Shown in pieces: positions 7,556-15,230 of a DNA stretch of 16,485 nucleotides (the first letter of the stretch is position 1; each line of letters starts with the position of its first letter). The notes beneath the pieces were generated by a model. The model saw nothing but the letters and a program-made list of their open reading frames with translations, was not told where the DNA came from and did no database searches. The stretch is from Kangiella sp. (GTDB lineage Bacteria; Pseudomonadota; Gammaproteobacteria; Enterobacterales; Kangiellaceae): assembly GCA_026195755.1 (NCBI GenBank), contig JAPHRL010000205.1, positions 1 to 16,485 on the forward strand, given 5' to 3'. Made by a program: the position numbers and the translations under genes.

Positions 7556-7849
7556 TTACATGTGAAACCAGGTATCATCAAGATACTCTACAATCTCCTG
7601 TGCTAAATTTGACGAGAATAAATTATCTGAATTTCCAAACATAATGATGCCATAACCTTTATCCTTATAGAAATGGCAATAGGCTCTGAAATCACCATTA
7701 TTACCTGAGTGATAATATCTTATACCGTTCTCTGTCTGCTGAACTGAAAAGCCCAAGCTGCGATGCACCTCTCCCTCTTCATTCGACATCAGATTTTGAG
7801 ACGAAACACTAGCTTCATTCTCATTAGAGCAACCAGAACACACTGACAA
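7556..7849 (-). pseudogene. remnant of a serine-hydrolase (beta-lactamase-fold) lipoprotein
   Basis: The open frame has no ATG; the only start is a TTG at 7849 directly after an in-frame stop. Its first residues, VCSGCSNENE, look like the end of a lipoprotein signal peptide (SGC lipobox) and a mature N terminus. Just upstream, in another frame, LSLFIIVSV would supply the missing hydrophobic core, which points to a small deletion. The protein then jumps to the C-terminal end of a class C beta-lactamase or penicillin-binding-protein-like hydrolase: YYHSGNNGDF (residues 45-54, HSG in place of the KTG box), then GYGIIMFGNSDN, and a final helix LAQEIVEYL. The central domain with SxxK and YxN motifs is absent. 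So it has both a frameshift and a large internal deletion. Confidence 0.65.
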
Positions 7850-7913
7850 TTATGAATAGGCTCAGGTCCGTTGCTTAGAAGCCATTTTCTGCAATAAGAG
7901 TGTTATTCGAATC

Positions 7914-8281
7914 CTATTGTATCGTTACACAGCCATTGGATATAAATTCACAAATACATTGATTGCAATCGATATATAGATGTTCAATTACGAATAATAA
8001 CCCAGCACCGACAGCCCATATAAATAAGAATATTGCCGATATCAAATGTCGCCACTCCCATATGCCAGCCAAGTTCCTATAATTGACTAATGCTTCTCTT
8101 CGACTACCCGTTTCGACTATTTTAAGCCTATCTATTCCGCGCAGTCGCGTTATTACTTCACCAGAGGTTGGCACCCATTTTTTATAGATAGTTGCTCTAG
8201 GCTGAGCATATATCTTGCCTTCATTTTGAAGCTCAAATGACCTCAGTTTAAGATACCAATTTTTTTTATTGTTCTATTCAC
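7914..8281 (-). pseudogene. membrane protein gene apparently frameshifted at an A8 run
   Basis: The frame ending at 7914 stays open up to a TAG at 8274-8276 but has no ATG and only a GTG start at 8174, in the middle of plausible coding sequence. Upstream of that GTG the same frame reads WYLKLRSFELQNEGKIYAQ, which looks like protein. A GTG at 8281 in the neighbouring frame gives MNRTIKK and enters the long frame if the run of eight A (8261-8268 region, minus strand) had nine. The full product would be about 122 residues: a basic soluble N-terminal part, then one or two hydrophobic segments (HLISAIFLFIWAVGAGLLFVI) and a Cys-rich tail (IDCNQCICEF). No family recognised. Transcriptional slippage at the A run could restore the frame, so it may still be expressed. 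Confidence 0.45.
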
Positions 8282-8630
8282 TCTGTCATCCCTATCTCTC
8301 CAACTTTCTAACTTTCAATCTATCTGAATAATATCTATAACCTGTTGATTTTAAATTGTTTCTACTGCTGATTTATTACGGCGCATACCAATGAATTGGA
8401 CTTTTCTGTCTTTACATTGTGTTATTAGTAAACTTCCAATTCCATGATCAACAAGCTGCAGCCTTCATAGTAATTAGCTGTTTTGTAATGACTATGGGTA
8501 TTTTCTATCCGGTTTAAACAGCCCGCATATGAGAAAAATACAGTAAGGGCAGCACACGAAACCCTTAATTGCTCGTAGTTTTCTGTGGAAAAGGCTAAAC
8601 TGTCCGCCTTATGCATTAATCCCTTCTTTC
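8282..8630. other. gene-poor region upstream of rhlE
   Basis: No convincing gene is seen in these roughly 350 bases. A 63-codon minus-strand frame (8425-8616) has an AAGGG near its ATG, but its product resembles no protein and runs through the helicase promoter region. The stretch must contain the promoter and leader of the plus-strand helicase gene, but I could not identify convincing -35 and -10 hexamers. A short palindrome, TTTTC then GGAAAA-like, lies near 8579-8594. Confidence 0.4.
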
Positions 8631-9935
<1,305 letters not shown>

Positions 9936-9967
9936 CCGACCCTAGTTATTATCTATACCGAACGCTT

Positions 9968-9990
9968 ATTGCCGGGCTTCGCTCGGCAAT
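9968..9990 (+). terminator. strong hairpin downstream of rhlE
   Basis: ATTGCCGGGC pairs with GCTCGGCAAT to give a 10-bp stem with one G-T wobble and a TTC loop (a UUCG-type turn). It is placed 32 bases after the rhlE stop, between two convergent genes. There is no long T tract after it (GCAATATCTTTATTC), but its strength and position favour a terminator, possibly acting in both directions. Confidence 0.65.
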
Positions 9991-10044
9991 GCAATATCTT
10001 TATTCATTGTTCTTTACCGATTAGATAAAACAAAGGGGGATTTC

Positions 10045-10071
10045 AACCATCGCGAACCTGTTTCGACGGTT
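10045..10071 (-). terminator. possible terminator of the VF530-family gene
   Basis: On the minus strand AACCGTCG pairs with CGATGGTT (8 bp with one G-T wobble) around an 11-base loop. It overlaps the last base of the stop codon and is followed by GAAATCCCCCTTTGTTTTATC, which has a T-rich end. Modest evidence. Confidence 0.35.
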
Positions 10072-10547
10072 TAATTCCATTTCCCCCAAGGGTCCTTGTT
10101 CTTGTCGTTAGGTGAATCTGAAGAGTCCGTCGAATCGCGCCTTTTCTTGCTATAGCGATGGCTGCCACTTTTCTTGTACTCTGCTGCTTTTTGTGCTCGT
10201 TTTTCGTTTAACTGTTCAGCATCTTCTACACTTAATTCAGCAGGCTCGCCAGGTTTCTGATCGTCTGGAATAATTCGATCCCTAGGAGGCACTTTGAACT
10301 GTTCTGAAGACGCTCGAGGCAAGCTTTTATATTGGTACATATAGAAAGCTTCCACTTTTTCGCGCGCCCAATCGGTTTTCTTAAGAAACTTAATACTCGA
10401 TTCGATACTCGGATTAGTTTTAAAGCAGTTAATGTTCAAATAGGCATAAAGAATCTCAAAGCCATAGTGATCGACTAATTCAGTGACCAAGGCTTTTAAA
10501 CCGACGCCATTCAAAGGATTGTTCTTGTAATTAATTTCAGTGTTCAT
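10071..10547 (-). CDS. VF530 family (DUF2132) DNA-binding protein with long charged tail
   Basis: Residues 9-75 match the VF530/DUF2132 family: NNPLNGVGLKALVTELVDHY, then LNINCFKTNPSIESSIKFL and KKTDWAREKVEAFYM. Small VF530-type proteins, named after a Vibrio fischeri protein of solved structure, have been proposed to bind DNA. Usual members are about 70-90 residues. This one is 158, because a C-terminal extension follows that is mostly charged and predicted disordered: PPRDRIIPDDQKPGEP, an AEQLNEKRAQKAAEYKK helix, basic HRYSKKRR, then an acidic-Ser DSTDSSDSPND segment ending in DPWGKWN. It is convergent with rhlE. The upstream 240 bases to the next gene hold no recognisable feature. Confidence 0.85.
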   Translation of the reverse strand: MNTEINYKNNPLNGVGLKALVTELVDHYGFEILYAYLNINCFKTNPSIESSIKFLKKTDWAREKVEAFYMYQYKSLPRASSEQFKVPPRDRIIPDDQKPGEPAELSVEDAEQLNEKRAQKAAEYKKSGSHRYSKKRRDSTDSSDSPNDKNKDPWGKWN

Positions 10548-10789
10548 ACGAATATCCAGAAAAAGTGAGCAACATGTATTATTGTTAAAGCGAATGACGT
10601 TAGTATAACATTAGGTCACAATCTGTACTGCATAAGAAAAAAGTAGCATTAACCTTTCTCAACTGGTGAATCATTTCGAAATCTATTAATAATTTTTACT
10701 AAGCATCATTGATGGCTTTACAATCTGAATGCTTATACCCCTACACAAATATGTATAATTTCACATCCAAAACTGCTTTGTCATTCCAG

Positions 10790-11509
10790 CTAGTAGGGCG
10801 TTGTGAATGCAAATGAAAACTCCTCTAGCTCTACATCTTTAGTTACCTTATTCGTTTTTGTTCCGACTAAAAGTATTGGTTGTGTAGCGTTTAATTCAAA
10901 ACTAATCGAATAATGACCTTGGCCGTTAATTATTGCTGACTGCCTACTATAAAAATGACTGCTTATTCTTGTACCATCAAGTTTATAGAATTTTATTTCC
11001 GGCATATTTTGAGGGTTTTTATTCACCTCAAATGTTAATTTGCGATCACTCACTTGCGACAATGTTAGCATCCAGGTCCCCAGCTGTATCGATTCTCCAA
11101 TTGCTACCTTTAGCTTTGCCGTTTGTTCTTCTTTAAGTCCTGAACTAACGTAATAAAAGACTTTACCATTAATGGTGATTTTCTCGCCAGGTTTACTGTT
11201 CAAATTTTTTACCACAAACTCAAATGCGGCTCCGACTTTTGACACACTCGGTGGCGAGTTATAACTCACACTACCTTCCGATAGTTTATTCTCCCCAACC
11301 TTGATGTTTATTGAATCAAGGGTTGCTTGACGGTCTATATCCAACAACTCCAATCCGTTCATTGCCATAGACATATTCAATACGCCACTGTCTGAAGAGT
11401 TTTTAGTTCTAAGATTTTTTTGGTAAGCAAATCCTGTTACATAAACGTGTGGACTTGCCGTTGAAGTTGCGTACATAAATAATAGCAAGGCAGATAATAC
11501 AATTTTCAT
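10790..11509 (-). CDS. exported protein of unknown function
   Basis: This 239-residue protein starts with a good signal peptide (MKIVLSALLLFMYATSTASP, cleavage near residue 19). The mature part is beta-rich without a Cys lipobox or a membrane anchor: many alternating hydrophobic stretches (FEFVVKNLNS, INGKVFYYVSS, GTWMLTLSQVSDRKLTFEV, GHYSISFELNA). It looks like one or two Ig-like or jelly-roll beta domains, secreted or periplasmic. I recognise no family. It is followed 120 bases upstream by another exported protein gene on the same strand, with a hairpin in between, so they may be separate transcripts. Confidence 0.7.
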   Translation of the reverse strand: MKIVLSALLLFMYATSTASPHVYVTGFAYQKNLRTKNSSDSGVLNMSMAMNGLELLDIDRQATLDSINIKVGENKLSEGSVSYNSPPSVSKVGAAFEFVVKNLNSKPGEKITINGKVFYYVSSGLKEEQTAKLKVAIGESIQLGTWMLTLSQVSDRKLTFEVNKNPQNMPEIKFYKLDGTRISSHFYSRQSAIINGQGHYSISFELNATQPILLVGTKTNKVTKDVELEEFSFAFTTPY

Positions 11510-11599
11510 AATTCAGTAACTCTTCTATTTAAAGTTTTATTAACACATAATTTGGTGAGAGTATTATTCAACCCCAATATTGGTACTCTGAACTCTATT

Positions 11600-11619
11600 A
11601 TTGTTCTGTTTAGAACAAT
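11600..11619 (-). terminator. perfect 8-bp hairpin after the family-9-like gene
   Basis: ATTGTTCT and AGAACAAT pair perfectly around a GTTT loop. It lies about 10 bases beyond the stop codon of the gene that starts at 12256 and before the next gene. No T tract follows on either strand, so it may be a weak terminator, an mRNA 3'-end stabiliser, or a binding site for a dimeric regulator. Confidence 0.4.
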
Positions 11620-11629
11620 GACTTACCCT

Positions 11630-12256
11630 TTACTGTTCAGAAAACGAAAATTTTTTCCAAGTCGATTTATCGGTATCTACTGCTTTTTCTGGATAAAAGA
11701 ACTCTGCGCCATACTCTCCGTCTTGATAAACCGCACTGAGACGAATCATCATATTCCAGGTGTTACCGATAAACTTCTTTCTCGACACCTGAATTTCTCG
11801 ATGCGACCCTTCCAAGAATTGAGTGCGTTTGCCTTCATCGGTATCTTCTTCACCTGCGTATGGTATCCAGTAACCACTCCAATCTTTATGATTCCAAAAC
11901 TCTGATTCACTCCAGGCCTTGTCACTGAGAGTCCGCTCTGATAATTGGGCCGAAGCATGTAGATTATAAAGATGACCGGTTTCAGCATCTTCAATGTACA
12001 GGTCAATAACCGTGTAATCTTCAGCCTTGCCTTTGGCGCAAACGAATAATGAATCTTTATCGTGCATAAGATAAACGGCAGTCTGTGCTGGTAGCTCGAG
12101 CTTTGTTGCCTCTTGCCATTCAGAAGTATCACAACGACCATCGAAAAGAGGAGCCTTGTCTGTTGGGTTAATTGCAATAACCTCGGAAGCAACTGCCTCC
12201 CCTGACAGGATTGAGAGTGAAGCAGTTAATAGCAATATTTTTAATGGAATTCGCAT
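11630..12256 (-). CDS. exported protein with family-9 carbohydrate-binding-like (DOMON-type) domain
   Basis: The ATG at 12256 is chosen over the one at 12274: AAGGA lies six bases before it and it begins a clean signal peptide (MRIPLKILLLTASLSILSGE, cleavage near AVAS). The mature 185 or so residues fit a beta sandwich of the family-9 carbohydrate-binding-like type: FDGRCDTSEWQEATKLEL (residues 39-56) is the classic 'small-domain entry' D-G-x-x-D-x-x-E/W motif, then VYLMHDKDSLFVCAKG, YTVIDLYIED, and a final AEFFYPEKAVDTDKSTW. Proteins of this kind bind carbohydrates or heme, or occur alone as periplasmic proteins of unknown role. Single domain, no enzyme attached. The domain match is from motif recognition by eye. 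Confidence 0.65.
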   Translation of the reverse strand: MRIPLKILLLTASLSILSGEAVASEVIAINPTDKAPLFDGRCDTSEWQEATKLELPAQTAVYLMHDKDSLFVCAKGKAEDYTVIDLYIEDAETGHLYNLHASAQLSERTLSDKAWSESEFWNHKDWSGYWIPYAGEEDTDEGKRTQFLEGSHREIQVSRKKFIGNTWNMMIRLSAVYQDGEYGAEFFYPEKAVDTDKSTWKKFSFSEQ

Positions 12257-12511
12257 GCAAGGTCCTTGTGTCAATATTTATTCTTAATGATATAAATTAG
12301 CTAACTGTGTTCATAACAGCAAATGTTTTTCGAACGATATTGTTACAATTTCTATACCCAAAGATAAATTATAGTAGAAGGAAAAACCCTAGCCCTAAAT
12401 TTACCCATCATTTATCAGGAAATACCATAATTATTCTTCTAAACAGAATGCTTCATAAGTTGTGACACTCCCTTTCTTAACCCGAATCGAATTTATGTAC
12501 TGGTTAAATAT

Positions 12512-12919
12512 CTACTCTTGACACTCTGCTTCACCATATACATGAGTAACAAGCATTTTTATTGCAATTTGGACATTTTCCGCATCGAGGTCTCCTCTTT
12601 GAACCATACCTATTTTTAACTCAGGCTCACCTATGTACTTTCCGTTGCAATTCTCTTTAGCAATTTGATGCCACACTTTAAATAATATTTCTTGTGCTTC
12701 CGTTGTGTTTTGCACGGGTTTTGATGGCGTTATCTTTATTTGGAATTTTCCACCAACATTTGTATCTTTTACATAGAAGTCAATTTTATCAAGATCAACA
12801 TTGTATTCCTTGTCTAGCTTTCGCAACTTTGATTGAGCTGTTTCTGTTCTAGCTCCACAAGCTGTCAATATTATTGCGCAACATATAAGTAATGAAAGTC
12901 TAATGGTGGTTGTTATCAT
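12512..12919 (-). CDS. small lipoprotein of unknown function
   Basis: This 135-residue protein has AGAGGA five bases before its ATG. A signal peptide with lipobox ILTAC (Cys21) predicts an acylated lipoprotein. The mature part is soluble, with a predicted helix (TAQSKLRKLDKEYN), a beta region and two more Cys residues (Cys in KENCNGK and in EAECQE) that might form a disulfide. It is the first gene beyond the last attC-like site (12936-13010). No attC is seen after its stop, so it is either the last cassette, now eroded, or the chromosomal gene at the array end. No family recognised. Confidence 0.7.
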   Translation of the reverse strand: MITTTIRLSLLICCAIILTACGARTETAQSKLRKLDKEYNVDLDKIDFYVKDTNVGGKFQIKITPSKPVQNTTEAQEILFKVWHQIAKENCNGKYIGEPELKIGMVQRGDLDAENVQIAIKMLVTHVYGEAECQE

Positions 12920-12935
12920 ATTATCCTCTTTCTAT

Positions 12936-13010
12936 ATTTAACACTTCAATAATCGGCGCGAGGTTTGAGCGTCCGGCGCCGAAGGCGATAAGTTAATTGC
13001 CTTGTTATAT
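12936..13010 (-). other. attC recombination site (degenerate right side)
   Basis: On the minus strand it begins TAACAAGGCAATTAAC (13007 downward), 14 bases after the stop of the LRR-like gene, and ends with GTTAAAT (12936-12942), which fits the GTTRRRY core. Inside, TCGGCGC and GCGCCGA pair around CGGACGCTCAAACCTC. The outer arms pair poorly, so it may be eroded. About 75 bp. Confidence 0.65.
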
Positions 13011-13023
13011 TCTGTAGTACCGA

Positions 13024-13812
13024 TCACGGCTCACACTCATTTGGGTTTGATTTATAAAACTCTACTAGATCTTTAAATTTCTTAACGTATTTTTCAATTC
13101 TTTTAGCATCAACATCATAATCAAGAGAAGGCTTTCTTTTGCCTGTTATAAAAGTATCAATCTGCTTCTCACCAGAAATAATAGGCGTTTCTATTCTTCT
13201 GTACGGTGACAAAACACTAGACTTCACCTTCGAGCCAATTTTAGCAGTAAGCCACGCCACTTTTTCTGTCGGAAACAGGTTGGTAGGAAACTCCAACTCT
13301 TCTAGGTCAGAGATATCGGCAATTGGCGATATCCGAAAATCATCTATCTTCTTCGCGGAGAACGATAGCTTCCTTAGATTGTTGATGTTTGATAATGGCG
13401 ACAATGAATCCAGTACAAAAGATGACCAAACTCTATCACCAAAACTAACATCTGTAAGCGTGTTGGATTTTGCGAGATCATCCAATGAATGCAATCTTGT
13501 AAAGTCATCTAAAACTATGGACTTTAGGTTTTTGTTTTTCGATAGATCCCACAGTTCAGTAGCTCTTTGGTTCCAATAAAAGGATATTGCTCTAATATTT
13601 TCAAGCTGTTCAAGACAGCCTAAATCGCTTATAAGGGGGCACTTAAAGAAGTCAATCTCCTCGAATTTATCACCATATACGCCAATAAGATGTTCAAAAG
13701 ACTTTTGCTTTAGCCCTGTAACCTGTAATTTCTTGCATGTAGAAGAAGATACAGGTTTCAAAGAATCTATTGTTTCCGCACCAATCAATGTCAAAGTATC
13801 ATCATTTTGCAT
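13024..13812 (-). CDS. leucine-rich-repeat-like protein, cassette cargo
   Basis: This 262-residue soluble protein has no signal peptide or membrane helix. Irregular LRR-type units of about 22-27 residues can be seen from about residue 50 to 180: FEEIDFFKCPLISDLGCLEQL, then ENIRAISFYW..., LKSIVLDDFTRLHSLDDL, LTDVSFGDRVW..., LRKLSFSAKKIDDF..., LEELEFPTNLF. The pattern Lxx(I/L)xF is strand-like, as in SDS22-type or bacterial cytoplasmic LRR proteins. A basic C-terminal region follows, with SGEKQIDTFITGKRKPSLDYDV and a helix rich in Lys. Such repeats mediate protein binding, so a partner is likely but unknown. The attC at 12936-13010 follows it. There is no attC between it and the methyltransferase upstream, and its ribosome binding site is weak. 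Confidence 0.7.
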   Translation of the reverse strand: MQNDDTLTLIGAETIDSLKPVSSSTCKKLQVTGLKQKSFEHLIGVYGDKFEEIDFFKCPLISDLGCLEQLENIRAISFYWNQRATELWDLSKNKNLKSIVLDDFTRLHSLDDLAKSNTLTDVSFGDRVWSSFVLDSLSPLSNINNLRKLSFSAKKIDDFRISPIADISDLEELEFPTNLFPTEKVAWLTAKIGSKVKSSVLSPYRRIETPIISGEKQIDTFITGKRKPSLDYDVDAKRIEKYVKKFKDLVEFYKSNPNECEP

Positions 13813-13919
13813 TTCGGAACAAACTTCTCATTATTTTAGGCATATAGATTCTGCAGCATGCGCGCCCACGGAATGAAATCGAAGGAGCAGTGTAAAGAGC
13901 ATCACCGTTCCTGCACCGA

Positions 13920-14504
13920 TTAAGTATTTCTGGCGACGCCCATGAGTACATCCAGCTCGCTACCGTCACTTTTCAGAGAAAAGGGAACCGAGGTCGAACA
14001 CTCAGCAAACCCAGCTTCCGTTAGTGCCGATTTAATCTGTTGCTCTGTAAACCCATACCCTTCATCGCCCTCTTCTTTGAGCCAATCCCACTGGACCAAG
14101 AAACCACCTTTGTTAAGCAGTTGTTTCAATAGCCTGAGCATTTTTGCGTAATCGGGCACAAAGGCCAGTGCTGAGGAAGCCACGACAAGATCAAACTTTG
14201 GTGACAAGAGACTATTATCGTTGATCAAATCTTGGTCTAGCTCTGAAGCGATTGATGCAACATTTTTCAGGCATTTATTTTCGAGTACTGAAATCATCTT
14301 TTGTGAAGGGTCGAGACCCACCACTGAGCTTGCTGTGTTCGACAACCTTTCGGTGAGCAAGCCCGTACCGCAACCAAAATCAAAAATGCGACACCCTTCT
14401 AGCTCCACAGTATCTTTCAAGGTAAGGTAGGCATTGTCGGCATAAGCAATGACGCCTTCATTGCTATCCCACCCAGCTGCATATTCATCCCAACTTCCAC
14501 TCAT
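13920..14504 (-). CDS. class I SAM-dependent methyltransferase, cassette cargo
   Basis: This 194-residue protein contains the Rossmann-fold SAM-binding signature: motif I FDFGCGTGLL (residues 41-50), the acidic end of strand 2 in VVGLDPSQKM (61-70), FDLVVASSALAFV (104-116) corresponding to motif IV, and GGFLVQWDW (133-141) as strand 5. It starts MSGSWDEYAAGWD, like the UbiE/BioC-related small-molecule methyltransferases common in integron cassettes. The substrate cannot be told. It is complete for a single-domain enzyme. AAGGAA lies nine bases before the ATG. It directly follows the attC at 14538-14603 of the preceding cassette, as expected of a cassette's first gene. Confidence 0.85.
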   Translation of the reverse strand: MSGSWDEYAAGWDSNEGVIAYADNAYLTLKDTVELEGCRIFDFGCGTGLLTERLSNTASSVVGLDPSQKMISVLENKCLKNVASIASELDQDLINDNSLLSPKFDLVVASSALAFVPDYAKMLRLLKQLLNKGGFLVQWDWLKEEGDEGYGFTEQQIKSALTEAGFAECSTSVPFSLKSDGSELDVLMGVARNT

Positions 14505-14537
14505 CCTAGAAGATTCCTTCTTTTATCTAACTTCTAC

Positions 14538-14603
14538 CTAACGCCCGCATTCGCGGCAAATTGGACCGCAGCGAAAATTTTCGATAACCGCATTTTGTTA
14601 CTT
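14538..14603 (-). other. attC recombination site
   Basis: On the minus strand it starts TAACAAAATGCGG (14600 downward), seven bases after the stop of the 158-residue gene, and ends GAATGCGGGCGTTAG (14538 end), the classic 3' side. Inside, TTCGCTGCGG and CCGCGAA pair imperfectly around TCCAATTTG, and CGAAAATTTTCG is palindromic. About 66 bp, a short class-1-like attC. Confidence 0.85.
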
Positions 14604-14606
14604 TGC

Positions 14607-15083
14607 CTACCAAATTTTCCACCAAGGTTTACTTGGCTGTTTGATAGGTTCTTCTTTAGGCATGATTTGATCTATCGACTCATCGCTCATCCCCCCTCCA
14701 AAGACAATAATCATTTCAGTCAACGTTTGATTAAAAGCTGGATCGGGACCATCAATCCCAATACATCCTATTGGAGCATCCTCTATAGATAACTCCCAAT
14801 TGATTGAGAATAGCTTTGCACTTTCTGTAAAAGAATTAACTAAGATCTCGATGTCACGCAAAACCTTTGGAGACTCTTCTGAAGGATCTAGTTCACTTCC
14901 ATCGGTATCATAAAGTCTAAACAATTTTGATGAACCAGATACATTATTTGTTCCCATTATGAAATTCGGCGGTTCGATATACCATTCATGATCCCCACAA
15001 AAATCATTTACTTTATCACTCAATACGGCTTCCTGAATTTCTTTTCCATTAAGACTTGCAGAATAAGCAATTGAAACTCCCAC
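14607..15083 (-). CDS. uncharacterised protein, cassette cargo
   Basis: This 158-residue protein begins at a GTG, well supported by AGGAG six bases upstream. There is no signal peptide or membrane segment; it is acidic overall. Residues 1-30 (GVSIAYSASLNGKEIQEAVL) look like the start of an alpha/beta domain; after the middle there is a segment IGCIGIDGPDPAFNQTLTEM, then a glycine-rich VFGGGM, and a C-terminal tail KPWWKIW preceded by Lys/Pro-rich sequence. The final tryptophan-rich end could anchor it to a membrane or partner. I recognise no family. The gene is bounded by attC sites at both ends, so it is a complete cassette. Confidence 0.75.
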   Translation of the reverse strand: MGVSIAYSASLNGKEIQEAVLSDKVNDFCGDHEWYIEPPNFIMGTNNVSGSSKLFRLYDTDGSELDPSEESPKVLRDIEILVNSFTESAKLFSINWELSIEDAPIGCIGIDGPDPAFNQTLTEMIIVFGGGMSDESIDQIMPKEEPIKQPSKPWWKIW

Positions 15084-15102
15084 TTCACACTCCTTTTATA
15101 AA

Positions 15103-15222
15103 TTAACGACCCGGCGTTTAAGCGGCGCAGGTTTCCGGTTTCTGTTAAGGTAACAGAATATATTAACTGCTCACAAGCTTGCCCGTGAACCCTACCTGCG
15201 TCCGCGTTGATTTGCTTGTCAG
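15103..15222 (-). other. attC recombination site
   Basis: On the minus strand it starts CTGACAAGCAAATC (15222 downward), just after the stop of the CPBP gene, and ends with ACGCCGGGTCGTTA (15104 end). The inner arms pair as GCGGACGCAGG with CCTGCGCCGC, with one unpaired A, the extrahelical base expected to set strand choice. A perfect 7-bp hairpin, TCTGTTA/TAACAGA with an AGG loop (15141-15157), lies in the variable apex. About 120 bp. Confidence 0.85.
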
Positions 15223-15230
15223 GTCGCTAT

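Noticed and set aside
8425..8616. 63-codon minus-strand open frame with AAGGG near its ATG
   Set aside because: The product looks random, has no homology I recognise, and covers the likely promoter region of rhlE on the other strand.
10600..10625. GTTAG...TAAC motif upstream of the VF530 gene
   Set aside because: It lacks inner stems and lies among AT-rich intergenic sequence; it looks like chance.
11749..12192. 147-codon minus-strand open frame within the family-9-like gene
   Set aside because: It is another frame of a gene with a signal peptide and a recognisable domain; it has no ribosome binding site.
12477..12507. TTAACC/GGTTAA inverted repeat with a 19-base spacer
   Set aside because: Too short and without R-box cores on both sides to call an attC; mentioned only as a possible trace of one.
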